From Sycobia sp. Sy_11 (Eukaryota > Arthropoda > Insecta > Hymenoptera > Epichrysomallidae), in assembly GCA_018907035.1 (NCBI GenBank), contig JACCIC010000036.1:947001-1011000 (forward strand): a DNA stretch of 64,000 nucleotides, given 5' to 3'. A program made the position numbers and the translations under genes. Of the stretch, positions 12,357 to 24,634 are shown piece by piece. Numbering within the stretch: the stretch's first letter is position 1; every line of letters starts with the position of its first letter. The notes below the pieces were generated by a model. The model did no database searches. It was given only the letters and a program-made list of their open reading frames with translations, and had not been told where the DNA came from.

Positions 12357-13421
12357 TTATCTGTTTCTATTTTTAATTGTTGTTGATGAACCAAGCTGGG
12401 TTCGGTGTGAGTTCGGCCCTCCTGGTGTTTCCCGATGGATGACACTTGCAGTCGCGAGTATAAACGTTATCGCGACCACAATATGAACAAAAGATTTTCT
12501 GCTGATTTGTGCACTTGAAGCGGTCGTGTCTCGTCTGTTTGCACCTCCAGCAACACTTATTTCGGTCTTCAACTGTAGCAATTTTATTGTTATAATTATG
12601 TACACGAATTTCGGGTTTTCTGGTTTTATATTCTGGTGTATCTGCAGATGTATGACTCTTCGAACTTTTCTGCTTCTCACACTGTTTTTTTGTTTCTAGA
12701 TATTCTTCTACTTGTTGTACAATATCTGACGTAGAGGCGACGTCATCATGGCGAATATGTAGGCGATATTCGGCGAGCATCTTTTAGTACATAGTTTCGG
12801 TTTTTTTTCTTCTGTAAAACCTCCTCGACATCTCATTAGTGTGATTAGTGAGTTGTCGAATGTACGTATATCCTCATTAAACTCCTGTATACCGTTATGT
12901 ATTTGTCGATCTAAATTTCGACGTTCACTAGCCGACAAATAAAATGTTCTTTGTCCTTCTTCCAATTCTTTTCTTTCAAGAAAAGAATGTAAGTTTTTGC
13001 CATCAAAATGACCATTCCATTTTCTCATTTGGTCCATCACTTTGGCGTTTTCTTGCGCAGAAGTTGATTCCTGTACAGAAACAGTAGCAGGTGGAGTCCC
13101 ATAAGGTGTATTCAATGCAGGACGTGCGATGACAGAACTGGAAGTCGAAGCGGTAGCTTGTTGATTAAGAAGCTGTATACGAAGTTGTCTGAATTCTTCT
13201 TCGTTTTTTGCCAAATCTTGCGTGCGGTTAAGATCTTCATTGAAGTCTTTCTCGTCTTCAGGTTTATCGCTATAGAGCTCCGGGTGAGCCCGTACATGAG
13301 CAATTAAGCACTGACGCAAAACTGCTTTTGTGCCATCTACTGGCAAATTATTTTTTGCGAGTTCGTTTTCTATTTGTTCTTTTGATAATTTATAAATCCA
13401 GCTTACTCTGGGTTTTGCCAT
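12357..13421 (-). pseudogene. Gypsy copy 1 gag, frameshifted and internally deleted
   Basis: The frame starts MAKPRVSWIYKLSKEQI at 13421 and runs 237 codons. A second frame (12373-12780) carries the C-terminal CCWRCKQTRHDRFKC and CSYCGRDNVYTRDC zinc knuckles. Compared with copy 2, the middle of Gag is shortened after HSFLERK, an in-frame deletion. Residues 9-45 look like a SAP-type helix-turn-helix (ENELAKNNLPVDGTKAVL). Confidence 0.85.
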
Positions 13422-13687
13422 TTTAGCAGGATTTTAATTTTATTAGAAACGACAAAACAAAAAAAATATACTGTGTAATAATTTTAATTTTTCTGGAATG
13501 GAAAACATCATTTCTTTTTATTTTTTCTACAAAAAAACTAATAGTTCAATTTTCTATTTTCAAAACGGTTAATTTTATTGCAATTTCGATATGTGTTACT
13601 TCGTGGTTCGACTCAACACGCCTTAGCACCTAGTCGCTCAACACGCCACTAGGCTCTTTTCTTGGCCGCGCCGCACGTTAACTTTTT

Positions 13688-14035
13688 TCACTTAGAGCCC
13701 TCTGCCGTTTCGTACAGAATGGATCTGTCCTTCAAATAATCTCCGATGATCTGGAGTAGGTACCTAGGGACATTGAAGTCCTTCTCCAGTGCCCCCAGCA
13801 CGTCTGTCCACCTATCTGTGTTGAAGGCGTTTTTGATATCAAGTGTCACCAGAAGACACACAGGTCGGAAGAAGTGATTCCCCCGCTCTGTAGTCCTGGC
13901 CTCCACTACCTCCTGAATAGCATCTATGGTGGACCGCTCTTTCCGAAAGCCATACTGCCTCTCGAAAAGGTTGCCAGATGTAAATACGCCACCTGTAGGC
14001 GAGGTCTCATAAGCATTCCCAGGAGTTTCTCAGCG
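13688..14035 (-). pseudogene. R1-like reverse transcriptase fragment
   Basis: Two frames give YRPLCMLDTAEKLL, then RQYGFRKERSTIDAI, and LVTLDIKNAFNTDRW, the RT motif-A region typical of R1 and Jockey-type elements. It ends after ILYETAEGSK. It resembles the RT at 25514-26341 over the same stretch. A frameshift lies near 13910-13980. Confidence 0.8.
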
Positions 14036-14159
14036 GTGTCTAGCATGCATAAGGGTCTGTACGGTGACGGAGCACTAGATGATCCCTTGCCCCACAATCT
14101 CTTTGAGGGCGTTAGTAAAGCCCTCCTTGCCCTCCGCCGAAGCCTTCTTAAACTCGATC

Positions 14160-14865
14160 AGGACATCGCTGTTTCATGTTCAGTGGAGGTTCCTGATAGT
14201 GAGTCCATGCTGCGAGGGGTTGACCTTATGGCGGACCCCTCCAAGGATCTCCGCATCGGTCTTCCCCTCCGCGGGCTTGAGAAGCAGCGCCTCAGGCCTT
14301 GCTCTTCTCCCTATTTTACATTTCGGTTTAATGGGGCCCTCTCCACATTTGGTGTCCCCCTTTGCGTTTGACTTTTTTTTTCTGCTTCTTTTTTTGGCTG
14401 CTCTCTTTTCTTGCCTGGTGGGTACATTCTTCCAGCCTTGCTCAGGCTGTGGCTCGTCCCCACGATTTGATTTGGTAGCCGCGTCTTCTTCTTTTGTCGA
14501 ACCTTCCTCTCTTTTTTTCTACTTCTTTCGTCCCCCTCAGGTAATTCCGTTGGAGAGGTAGAAGGATGCCTCTTCTGGCCATCTATTGCCTCGGCAATCT
14601 CGGGAGTATGTAGGCGCCGTGCTCTGAAGCGCCTTCTGCTTACGAGTTCCTCAAATTGGCTTTGTAAAGCCGGAAGCCCCTCCTTTATTGTGTTATTCAC
14701 GTTCTTTTGCCTTTTCATAGACTCCATCATCATTCTAAAGAAATTTTTGATGGAGTCAATGAGGGCTTTGTCGTGATCATCCACAATGCTGCCATGGCTT
14801 GCTGCACCAGCAGCGCTATCAGCTTTGCTGTTACTGACCGTACGGGGGACAACCAGGCTGTTCAC
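14160..14865 (-). pseudogene. R1-like ORF1 (Gag-like) protein, broken
   Basis: A frame of 184 codons starts at 14865 and is basic and rich in Lys, Arg and Ser. It continues below 14311 in the same frame with LLLKPAEGKTDAEILGG and VNPSQHGLTIRNLH, which resembles the R1 ORF1 region before the zinc knuckles. In-frame stops follow at about 14180. The match is by memory of the family pattern. Confidence 0.65.
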
Positions 14866-15503
14866 TCCGTACTACTTCTTTGTTGTTTATAACATCCATT
14901 CTTCTTTCTTGTTGTTTTCGTCCCCCCACGTGGCGGGCCTCCATGGATTCTTCAACGATGAGCTCACCAAAATGACTCCCCAACACTTGCCTGTAGGAGT
15001 CATTTTGGTTTGGACTTTCGTGTAAGACTCTTTTACAGAGCCGGGGGATATAGCGCGCCCCGGCACGCTAGCCCATCTTCGCTCTCTAGAGATTCACACC
15101 TCAACAATAAGGTGCTCCACTCTCTGTAGAGTTTCTGTCAGACATTGCGAGTCAGAACGCACTCGCCAATGCGGAATGACTGGCGCTGGCTAGGTGCCCA
15201 GCAGCCCGTCCTGCCGTCAGCAGGAGCCAAAGATGGTTCGGGTCGTCCAAGCACGCAACCTGAAGACTCGCCTTCCCACCCAGGATCTCCCTTTGGCAGC
15301 TCCCAGGCATGCACCGCTCGGCAAGCGCGGTGGTCCGTCTTTAGCTCCGTTTAGAGCCCCTTCTACCTCTCTGACAAAGCCGAGGGGGAACGATCAGGCG
15401 AGAAGATTTTGTGTGTGTGTATTAGAATTTGAAGGCAATCAATGCAGTAGTTCTAGCGCCTAGAAAGGACATATATACATACAGACATATTATACATTTT
15501 CTT

Positions 15504-15505
<2 letters not shown>

Positions 15506-15551
<46 letters not shown>
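15506..15551. repeat. (TA)n microsatellite
   Basis: A direct run of about 22 TA units next to the right edge of the R1-like remnant. Confidence 0.97.
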
Positions 15552-15554
<3 letters not shown>

Positions 15555-16963
15555 GCAGTGTAATGTAACTTAATTTCAAATGCATGCTTTCCGGCTCTAC
15601 ATGTAGCTGGCCACTATTGCGCTGTATATAAATACCTATAAAAAATTCAGAGTGACGGCTGATCCTAGCCATAAGGGGGGCGTTAAACTACCTGGATTCT
15701 AACTGTAAAGGATCAATGTGCTACCTTGGGAGAGGCAGCATGGTAATTTATACATAATGAAGTAATAAGTAGGGACTAGCACAGGTTATTTTGATTATAT
15801 TATTATTAATAAAATTAAAAAAGACGTACATATTGGGTTCAAAGCTGGAACGTTCTTTTTTAATAGCAAATGAATAATTCAGATTGTAAGTTTCCATTAC
15901 TATAATAAAACAAATTTATAATTATTGCATTCTATAAAATTATGTTATTTATTTAATAAAACAAAAATAATGAAATCAAGACTTGCGTCGAATTACAAAC
16001 AAATAATGTCTGTTTTTTCATTCAAGTCTAAAATTTATAATTATCTTTGAAGTATTAAACAACGAAGTTTACTTACGTTTGAACTTTTGTTACGTTGCGT
16101 TGCGTACAATAACACTATTATATATTTATTTTTTTAATGTATAAAAACATTAATTATGTTCGAAACATTCATTACTATTAATAACGAATGAGATGTTAAA
16201 ATAAATGATGATTTTCTTATTAAATTTCATGGAGAAGCTGTAAAGAAAATGAATGTGTGAAATTTCTCTTTTAGATTTCATAAATTAAAACAAATGCATT
16301 TCGGATAATTCAGAATGTGTACGAAAATTTTTATAAAATATTGTGAAGCATAAATGTGAAACAGTATTTGAAATAGTGAAATTAAAATTTGTAGCTGATA
16401 TCATGGATAGATATGGTCATAAGTTAATTTTCAGATAATTTCCAAAGCAAACGAATGTTTTGTACAATACAGATGGCAAAAAATATTTTGAAATTCATAA
16501 AAGATTAAAAAATAATGGTAACATATTTTAATAAACCTATATTTTAATAAACTCATATTTGAATAACACACAGTCGAGCTCTTGTCTATACATACGTTGA
16601 ATTGAAAATGACTAAGAACTTGTCTAAGAAAAAAGACTTTTTTATATTATTAAAAAAAATATATATTAAAATATATAAACTAATTTAATTGAAACGATTT
16701 TCGGCAAGTTACAAAACAATTATAGATAATGTAATACAAACAAATTCTAATGAAATAAATGTCAAAGCAAAATGTACGAAATTCGTTATCTTCAAAACTT
16801 CTATATAATTTAATAAGCTATTCTTCATTTTCATATGTTATATATTAATAAAAGTAAGTCTTAAAAATTTTTCGCCCAATATACATGTGTAATTGTACAA
16901 ATGTACGTATATGTGGTAACAGGATACCAGATTACAAATTAATTAAGGTACTACATATGACCT

Positions 16964-17009
<46 letters not shown>

Positions 17010-18053
17010 TATTTAAATATAAAGTTGTTTAATGATTTTAATTTATTCAATCCTAGTGTGCACCCGCTAACTATTAATTATTAGACAGAAATAAAGTTAT
17101 ATTATGAGAAATAATATAAGAAATATTAAATATAATATAAAAAATTTTCATGAATAGCGTATATAAATTATGTGATCACCCAGTAGATTTCACGTATGTA
17201 TATATCTGTATTATAATACTTCGATTCGATCTGCTTGTGCGCATAAACAAGATGCGTAGTAGCGCCAATGCACACAATCTATTTATTATAAGTTAGCTTG
17301 TATATGTGTGGCTTCCGCTCGAGCCAATGCTCGCACAAGCAAACGTAAATACACGCGCGACCGTTAGTAAAAGAAATCTTAAATTTAACAAAGGCAATGA
17401 ATTTCAGGTTTTATTTCCCGCATCTACTTGTTTATATAACAAGTAGTCGGTACCGCATAATTTAATTGCTTGTTCGATCGAACTATAATATAAAACGATC
17501 AGAGTTTTTAATTAAGTTTAGATTCGTTGCGGGCCTGTTTATCTTCTATGCTGTCAATTGCAATTATATATAATCAGCTCTCCTTGTTAAGTCGAATACT
17601 TCTCACCATATATCTACAATATTTTACTTAAATCACCAGCAATTATTATTCGGATAGTGATATAAGAGCACAAGTAACACTAAAACTAGATGAATATTTA
17701 GAGTTTTAAAGCTGAATAATAAATATAATAGCGACAACAAAAAGCGAAAAGTAATAATCTCTCTCTTGCTTTAAGCAGTCAGACCAAACTAAAGTTAATT
17801 TTACCCCCACTTCCTGATATTTGCTGAAGTTAGAGAGATACTATAGCCTGTCGCCTGTCTCTCTCTATTTCGTGAACGAACACCATCAACGCATATATTG
17901 GTGCTCGTTACAATGTATAATAATATAATAAAAATGCTGAAAACATGCTCATGATAAACAATTTTGGAGAATAAAAGAAATGATTTATTTGTATACCATT
18001 TCACTTAAATATGAAATCAAAAGAAATAATGAATATACACAGTATAAACATCA
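15552..18053. other. AT-rich non-coding stretch
   Basis: No gene, LTR or transposase remnant is seen in these 2.5 kb. A (TA)n run lies at 16967-17005. Short frames such as that at 17801-18004 show nothing protein-like. Confidence 0.55.
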
Positions 18054-18681
18054 ACTCAAAGTAGTCCGCTTAAAGTATTAATACCAGGTCAGCTCAAACG
18101 AATGTTCATATCTAATTTTGGGATTCGTATCCTTATGAAGGTGTGACGTTAGTCGGTATTACCTTTTTTGTTCTTCAGATTCATCTGACACTACTCTCAC
18201 ACATTATGGGTATCGTTTAATTTTTGTAAAGTTTATTTTCTCTTACGTGGGAAAATCTCTCTCTCTTTCTTCTTTTATAAAATGGTTCTGTATGACAAAT
18301 CATACTGAATATAGTTTGTGACGACAAATTATATTTTTGTTTTTATACATTATATTAACTTCAGAAGTGTGACAAGAGACTGTTTTTTTAGTTTGAACAA
18401 AAGAAATGATTGTAAAATAGGATTCTTTTACCAACAACCTCGATACTATATATATCGTCACTTCTGCATAAGAAGGCAATATTCATCGTCTACTTAGAAA
18501 ATATGCTATTCACATATTCGCATTATATTCTAACTCTCTAACACAAAACTCTCTATAGCAGTCGTCCTGAGACATTTCCTATAGTCCGAACATGATACTC
18601 TCTGTAAACGTCATCTCGAGACACTTGCACATCTTTTTTACCGCCCGAAATCAAAAGTATAATGTTCTCCATGAAGCCGTA

Positions 18682-18686
<5 letters not shown>
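18054..18686 (+). repeat. Dispersed repeat C, copy 1
   Basis: It aligns by eye with 63108-63600. Shared blocks in order are AAAGTAGTCCGCTTAAAGTA, GATTCGTATCCT, AAGGTGTGACGT, AATCTGACACTACTC, then GTCACTTCTGCATAA, AGGCAATATTCA and AATATGCTATTC. The distal part (18540-18686) holds units of the 60-bp tandem repeat also found at 7488-7740, linking the two repeat blocks. Confidence 0.75.

Positions 18687-18732
<46 letters not shown>
18687..18732. repeat. (TA)n microsatellite at the edge of Gypsy copy 2
   Basis: A run of about 23 TA units separates repeat C from the truncated 5' LTR of the Gypsy copy. The LTR seems to have lost its outer part here. Confidence 0.95.
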
Positions 18733-18737
<5 letters not shown>

Positions 18738-18743
18738 CAATAT

Positions 18744-18922
18744 ATGAGGAGCTGATTCTTTTAATAAATAAAATCATAGTTTTTACTGTTATAAAAATAT
18801 ACTGTATTTCTTGAATGATTATTTTCCTGATCCGCCGTCCGATCCTGAAAAACTTCCTCCCCTCACAAACTACCCTGGGAAAATACCGCGTAGGCTATCC
18901 CGAGCGGGATAGGAACGTTACA
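18744..18922 (+). repeat. 5' LTR, truncated, Gypsy copy 2
   Basis: Only the last 179 bases of the LTR remain. They match 23653-23831 nearly base for base and end in AACGTTACA immediately before the primer-binding site, which fixes the LTR end. Confidence 0.88.
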
Positions 18923-18940
18923 TGGCGCCCGAACAGGGAC
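18923..18940 (+). promoter_or_regulatory. Primer-binding site, tRNA-Lys type
   Basis: TGGCGCCCGAACAGGGAC directly follows the CA end of the LTR. These 18 bases are the well-known tRNA-Lys primer-binding site. The match and its position together make the assignment firm. Confidence 0.92.
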
Positions 18941-19294
18941 TAGTATTATAAATCCGTAAAATTTATATGTGAATAAAATTTATTATTTCTGAAATTACAG
19001 AATAATTTCTTTAAACAGAAATTTTTTAATTATTTATACAAAAACCGTATTTTTTCGATTTGTGTGAAAAGAGCCTAGTGGTGTGCTGAGCGAATAGGTG
19101 CTAAGGCGGGTTGAGCCGAAGCACGAAGTAACACAAATCGAAGTTTATTTAAAATTGATCGTTTTGAAAATAGAAAACTGAAATAATAGTTCTCTCATAG
19201 AGAAAATAAAAAGAAATTATTTTCTCCGTTTTAGAAAATTAAAAAAATATTACACAGTATATTTTTTTTTGTATAAAATTAAAATCTTGCTAAA

Positions 19295-20436
19295 ATGGCA
19301 AAACCGCGAGTAAGCTGGATCTATCAATTAACGAAAGAGCAAATCGAACGAGAACTCGCTAAAAATAATTTACCAATAGAAGGTACGAAAGCGTATTTGC
19401 GACAAAATTTAATTTCATATGTACGGGCTCACCCGGAGCTCTTTTTCGACAAACCAGAAGACGAAAAAGATTTCAACGAAGATATGAATCGAACTCAAGA
19501 TCTTGAAGAAATTGAGGAAGAATTTCGTCGACTACGTATGGAACTCTTAAATCAACAAACAGATGCATCAACGTCCAGTCCAGTCGTGGCACACCCAGCT
19601 GCAAACACACCTTTCAGCACACCGCCTGCTACTGTGTACATACAGCAACCGTCGGCTGCACAAGAAAATGCCAAAGTAATGGACCAAATGAGGAAATGGC
19701 ATTGCCATTTCAATGGCAAAAACCTACATTCCTTTCTCGAAAGGATTCATGAGCTACAAAGAGCATACACCTGTCCGATCAACAAATCCTGAATGGATTT
19801 CCGGAACTATTGAGAGGTGATGCACAGTTATGGCATAGAAATTATGCCAGAAATTTTAAAACTTTCATAGAATTAGAAGAAGGACTACGAAATTTTTATT
19901 TATCACCTAACGTACGTCGAAATCTAGATCGACAGATTCATAAACATGTTCAGGAATCTAATTAGGACATCCGTGCGTTCGATAACTCATGAATTACACT
20001 AATGAGACGTCGAGGAGGTTTTACGGAAGAACAAAAAACCGAAACAATGTACTACAATATGCTCGCCGAATATAGACTACATATTCGTCGTGATGACGTC
20101 ACATCAACATCAGATATCGTTCAACACGTAGAAGAACATCTGGAAACTAAAAAACAGCGTGAGAAACAGAAAATTACGAAAATTCGCACTTCTATGCCAG
20201 AATATAAATCAAGAAAGCCTGAGATCCGAGTACATAATTTTAATAATAAATTGCTACAGTGTACGACCGAAATAAGTGTTGCTGGTAGTGCAAACAAACG
20301 GGCCACGATAGTTTCAAGTGCACAAACCAACAAAAAATCTTTTGTTCATATTGTGGTCGTGATAATATATATACCCGTGATTGCAAGTGCCACCCGTCGG
20401 GAAACGCCAGGAGGGCCGAGCCCACACCGAACCTAG
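19295..20436 (+). pseudogene. Gypsy copy 2 gag, frameshifted
   Basis: Gag starts at 19295 with MAKPRVSWIYQLTKEQIE. The N-terminal 45 residues resemble a SAP-type motif (ERELAKNNLPIEGTKAYL). The first frame stops at 19792 after HSFLERIHELQ; a further frame resumes at once (GFPELLRGDAQLWHRN), and an in-frame stop lies near 19963. The C-terminal part at 20002-20436 loses frame before the zinc knuckles. Copy 1 has the same protein with a shortened middle. Confidence 0.85.
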
Positions 20437-20460
20437 CTCGGCCCATCAACAACAATTAGA

Positions 20461-23394
20461 AATAGAAACCGACAATAGACAATTTGTAAGAGTGATGATC
20501 GGTGATTACGAAGTGTTAGTCCTTTTGCATACAGGATCGGTAAGATCCTATATGAGTCAACAACTTAGTGAAGTTTGCATGAAATTCGGATGGCATACTG
20601 AGCGAAGTAATCGAATTGCAGTCTTGGCAAATGGCTCGGAAATAAGCCTTGAAAGAAATATTTATGGACCGATATATGTGCAAGGAAAAAGATTCCAACA
20701 ATAATTTCTAGTAATGAACGGATTGAGCCATCCTATGCTCTTAGGTATGAATACTCTTAAAAAACTGGAGATTCATATATTATTAAACAAGCGTGAGTTA
20801 AACAAAACATCAAACGACCAAATATCAATACATCAAGTATGTACAATTGGAACACCGTACGGACTGCAGAATTTAAATCCAACCGAACGTCAAAGATTAG
20901 AAAAATTTTATCAAAGGTCCTACTCCGCTCCTACAGCACGAAATTGTTGTAGAAGAAAAAACAACAATTAAACAAAAATATCGGCCAAGAAATCCGGACA
21001 TGCAAGAAATTATCAATCAACAGGTTGATAAAATGCTAAACGAAAACGTAATTCAACCGTCAAGCAGTCCGTGGCGTTCACCAGTCGTTATTGTAAAAAA
21101 GAAAGACGGAAAGGCACGATTCTGTGTGGACTTCAGAAAGGTAAATAAATTTACGAAGAAAGACGCCTATCCTCTGCCACAAATTAATGCAACTTTGGAG
21201 AAATTACGAGGAGCACGATATCTTTCAACATTGGATTTAAAAAATGGATATTGGCAAGTAGCTTTAACACCAGAAAGCCGTCCTATCACTGCCTTTACTG
21301 TCGCCGAAAAAGGACTACGAATTCAACGTAATGCCGTTTGGCCTACATTCAGCACCGGCTACATTTCAACGACTCTTAGACAGAGTGATAACTCCGGAAA
21401 TGGCTCCGTATGCATTTGCATATCTAGACGATATCGTGGTAGTCTCGTCTACATTCGAGGAGCATTTACAAAAATTAAAAGAAGTTTTCGACCGTTTAAG
21501 AATAGCGAAATTAAAGCCAAATCCAGAAAAGTGCCATTTCGCCCGAGCAAGCCTAAAATATTTAGGACATATTGTAGACAAAAACGGTCTACAAACCGAT
21601 CCGGAAAAGGTGGCTACTGTACTGAATTTAGCACCACCTAAAAACATGAAAGAATTTCAGCGATTTATGGTTTTAATATCGTGGTACAGACGATTCCTTA
21701 AACATATCTCGAATGTTGCCGCACCACTACATCGACTTAATAGAAAAAAAGCTAAGTGGACCTGGGGAAAAACAGAGCAAGAAGCGTTCGACAAAATCAA
21801 GCAGCTTCTCACAAACGCACACATCATTTCTTGTCCAGACTAAAGCCGCCCATTTATCCTGCAAACGGATGCCAGTAAAGAAGGATTGGGAGCTGCGCTT
21901 ACTCAAGCGTATGAGAACAATGAACGAGTCATCGCCTTTGCAAGCCGAACACTCTTCCCAGCCGAAAAAAAATTATTCTGCCACTGAGCTAGAATGTCTA
22001 GAAATTAAATGGGGTGTGTGGAAATTTCGAGATTATCTCGAAGGATATCACTTTATAGTACTCACCGACCATCAATCGCTAAAATGGCTGAACAATATAA
22101 AGAATCCTTCCGGTCGTTTAGCTCGCTTGGCACTCGAATTGAGTCAGTACGATTTCGAAATTAAATATCGTCCTGTTAAAGATAATTTATTAGCCCACAC
22201 TCTATCTCAACAGCCGTTGGCCGTCGAAGCAACTACACTTAAAATAGAAGATTGGTACGAAAAAATATACAAAAATATGGAAAGCGATCCTGAAAACTAC
22301 CCAGATTTTTGTATCCTCAATGAAAGATTATATGAGCATATTTTACACACATTAGACTTTAATGATACTAGTGAGAATTTGCAATGGAAAATCTGTGTAC
22401 CGAAATCCGAACAACATAGAGTTCTAAACGAAGTACACAACGATCCCACTGCTGGTCATCTGGGAATCTCGAAAACTCTCGTTAAAATATCCAAAAGCTA
22501 TTACTGGCCTAGAATTCTCCGGATGACAACAATTTATGTATGAAATTGCGAGAATTGTCACCAGTTTAAATCGCAACAACAATCACCGGTTGGAAAAATG
22601 CATGCGACGTTAGTCGAACAGCCTTGGGATATCGTGGCCGTCGATCTTATAGGACCACTTCCAAGATCAACAAAATTGAACACCTGGCTGTTAGTCATGC
22701 AGGATAAATTAACAAAGTGGGTAGAATTAAAATCCTTACGAAAAGCGACTGCCGAGGCTATAACTCAGGCAGTTAAACAGCAAATTATACTATGTTTCGG
22801 ATGCCCAAAAACTATAATTTCGGATAATGGGAAATAATTCGTATGAAAAGAATTTACACAGATGCTATGAAAATCCGGAATAGATCACCGAAAAACACCA
22901 CCGTATACGCCGCAGTGTAATCCGGTAGAGCGAGCAAATAAAGTAATAAAAACAATGATTTCTCAATATATAGAGAAAATCACCGAACATGGGATTACTA
23001 TTTGCACAAGCTACAGTTCGCGTAGAATACCGCTACGTCCGAAACAACGAGATTTACACCCGCCATAAATTTTGGAAGAGAATTAAGAGCACCCGGGTCT
23101 CTTGTCCAACAATTCGGTCAAAATTCTAATATTACAGCCGAGAATCGTATCAAAAAAATACAAGAGATAATAGAACTCGTACAACGTCAACTAGCTCAGA
23201 GTTTTCAAAAACAAAAATATTACTATGATCAAAACCATCGAAAATGGAGCCCAGAAATCTGCGATTGCGTCTATAAACGATCACACGATTCATCGAACAA
23301 AATAGACGCGTTTAACGCAAAGTTAGCTCCAAAGTATCTGGGTCCGTATACTATCTTCAGGAAGATATCGAATAATTTTACCTTTCCTAAGTAA
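20461..23394 (+). pseudogene. Gypsy copy 2 pol (protease, RT, RNase H, integrase), decayed
   Basis: Protease (about 20480-20780) has LLHTGSVRSYMS, with the catalytic Asp replaced by His, and HPMLLGMNTL. RT (about 20960-21700) has ARFCVDFRKVN, LSTLDLKNGYWQV and FAYLDDIVVVS. RNase H (about 21840-22200) has LQTDASKEGLG and LTDHQSLKWL. Integrase (about 22400-23394) has GHLGISKTL, CENCHQFKSQ, AVDLIGPLPR, IISDNGK and NPVERANK. Frames change several times and stops interrupt RNase H and integrase. The GPY/F tail is cut after LGPYTIFRKIS. Domain limits are approximate. Confidence 0.87.
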
Positions 23395-23831
23395 ACGTCA
23401 TCCTGCGCTCCTCAACAGACCAGCAGAGTTAAATTTACCTTGTTTTATCCCATTTAAAATCAACCAGTCACATCTTGTAATTTCTCCGCGTGGAAAATAA
23501 CACCGGGTATCCGTGCGGTAACTAGCGCCGGATATTATAAAAACCGCGAAAAATAGCGCGAAATTAGTTTAAATAAATATATAGATCGAGCTGTATTTAA
23601 CCGTTTATTAATTATTTTGTGTTTTTATTTATTTGTTACAGAATCCTGTAAATAGAGGAGCTGATTCTTTTGATAAATAAAATCATATTTTTTACTGTTA
23701 TAAAAATATACTGTATTTCTTAAATAATTATTTTCCTGATCCGCCGTCCGATCCTGAAAAACTTCCTCCCATCTCAAACTACCCTGGGAAAATACCGCGT
23801 AGGCTATCCCGAGGGGGATAGGAACGTTACA
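23395..23831 (+). repeat. 3' LTR, inner part only, Gypsy copy 2
   Basis: It starts in the stem-loop region of the LTR (GTAAACGTCATCCTG) and ends AACGTTACA. Compared with the solo LTR, about 1 kb of the outer LTR is missing. It abuts the BEL LTR base to base. Confidence 0.82.
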
Positions 23832-24453
23832 GTATCATTAATGTTGATTGGTAAAATTAATAATTCAAAAACAAGTTTGTTAAAACAATAACTATTTAAT
23901 TGTCATGCAAAAAGATATTATATAATTTACAAAACGAAACAAAACCGACTTTGATATTTTTGTATATCAATATTTCACTGACAAGAGTAGTTTCTTGAGT
24001 GCCAAGTTGCATTATTTTTCTTAATAGAATGATTTTGTATTTCTTATTGGTGGGAGAAATAACGGATTTAGTTAGGCGACATACACCATTGGTCAAAAGA
24101 ATTTAATATAAGAATGTTAAATGGCACGAGAAAAGGGAAGGGGAGGGGTTCGACAGGTAGTTGCATGGAACGCATTATCGCGTGTACAGGTACAGATATG
24201 CATGTCTATACCTGATAGGTCTTACATATTGACCGCACATAAATTTCCCGGGGTTTCCCCAACATTTGTCTACACAAATACATTACTTTAATTGCTGGCA
24301 TTAACTGGATTATAATAGTACATGAAAAATGCAATATACATACAGCTAACTTATAATACATCTAAATTTGTCTACATAGTATTTTAAGTATGTTGCCTTA
24401 AAATACTTTTCAATAATATTTGATTTGAAATATAAGGTGTTTGGTTAAAAACA
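23832..24453 (-). repeat. 3' LTR of BEL/Pao element, truncated
   Basis: It is nearly identical to 31993-32614 over 622 bases and ends on the plus strand in GGTTAAAAACA. The 99 bases present at 31894-31992 are missing here. Confidence 0.92.
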
Positions 24454-24472
24454 TGCCGCCCGCCTTGAACGA
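24454..24472 (-). promoter_or_regulatory. Polypurine tract of BEL/Pao element
   Basis: On the element strand CAAGGCGGGCGGCA lies directly before the 3' LTR. This is the expected place and composition for second-strand priming. Confidence 0.7.
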
Positions 24473-24634
24473 TTTGCGTTCAATTAATAACAATATAACA
24501 AATATTAATATTACAATTTATGAAAGAACGTAAATAATTTTAACATTTTATTTGAATTACATTTTGAAATTTTGTTCAGAGAAAACATAGAATATTGAAA
24601 TTAAATAGAGAACTTATATTTTTATTCAGCTATT

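Larger units (their letters stand above)
7982..13665 (-). mobile_element. Ty3/Gypsy element, copy 1, decayed and lacking its 5' LTR
   Basis: On the minus strand the order is leader (13422-13665), gag, protease, reverse transcriptase, RNase H, integrase, a small third ORF and the 3' LTR. The order protease-RT-RNase H-integrase places it in Ty3/Gypsy. The leader matches that of the plus-strand copy at 18941-19294 and loses similarity near 13660, where R1-like sequence begins, so the 5' LTR is missing. Many frameshifts and stops show that it is inactive. The LTR matches the solo LTR at 37992-39581. Confidence 0.88.
13666..15470 (-). mobile_element. R1-like non-LTR retrotransposon remnant (5' part plus RT fragment)
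   Basis: The minus strand carries a GC-rich leader (about 14870-15470), an ORF1 (Gag-like) part at 14160-14865, then directly an RT fragment (13688-14035). Most of ORF2, including the endonuclease, is missing between them, so the copy has a large internal deletion. It abuts the 5' side of Gypsy copy 1. The outer limit near 15470 is uncertain. Confidence 0.72.
18744..23831 (+). mobile_element. Ty3/Gypsy element, copy 2, decayed, with two truncated LTRs
   Basis: Order on the plus strand: LTR end (18744-18922), primer-binding site (18923-18940), leader, gag, protease, RT, RNase H, integrase, and an inner LTR segment (23395-23831). Both LTR copies end with the same 180 or so bases, from GAGGAGCTGATTC to AACGTTACA. 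The 5' LTR is cut at the TA run. At the 3' side the integrase tail jumps straight into the middle of the LTR, so the third ORF and the start of the LTR were deleted. Confidence 0.88.
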
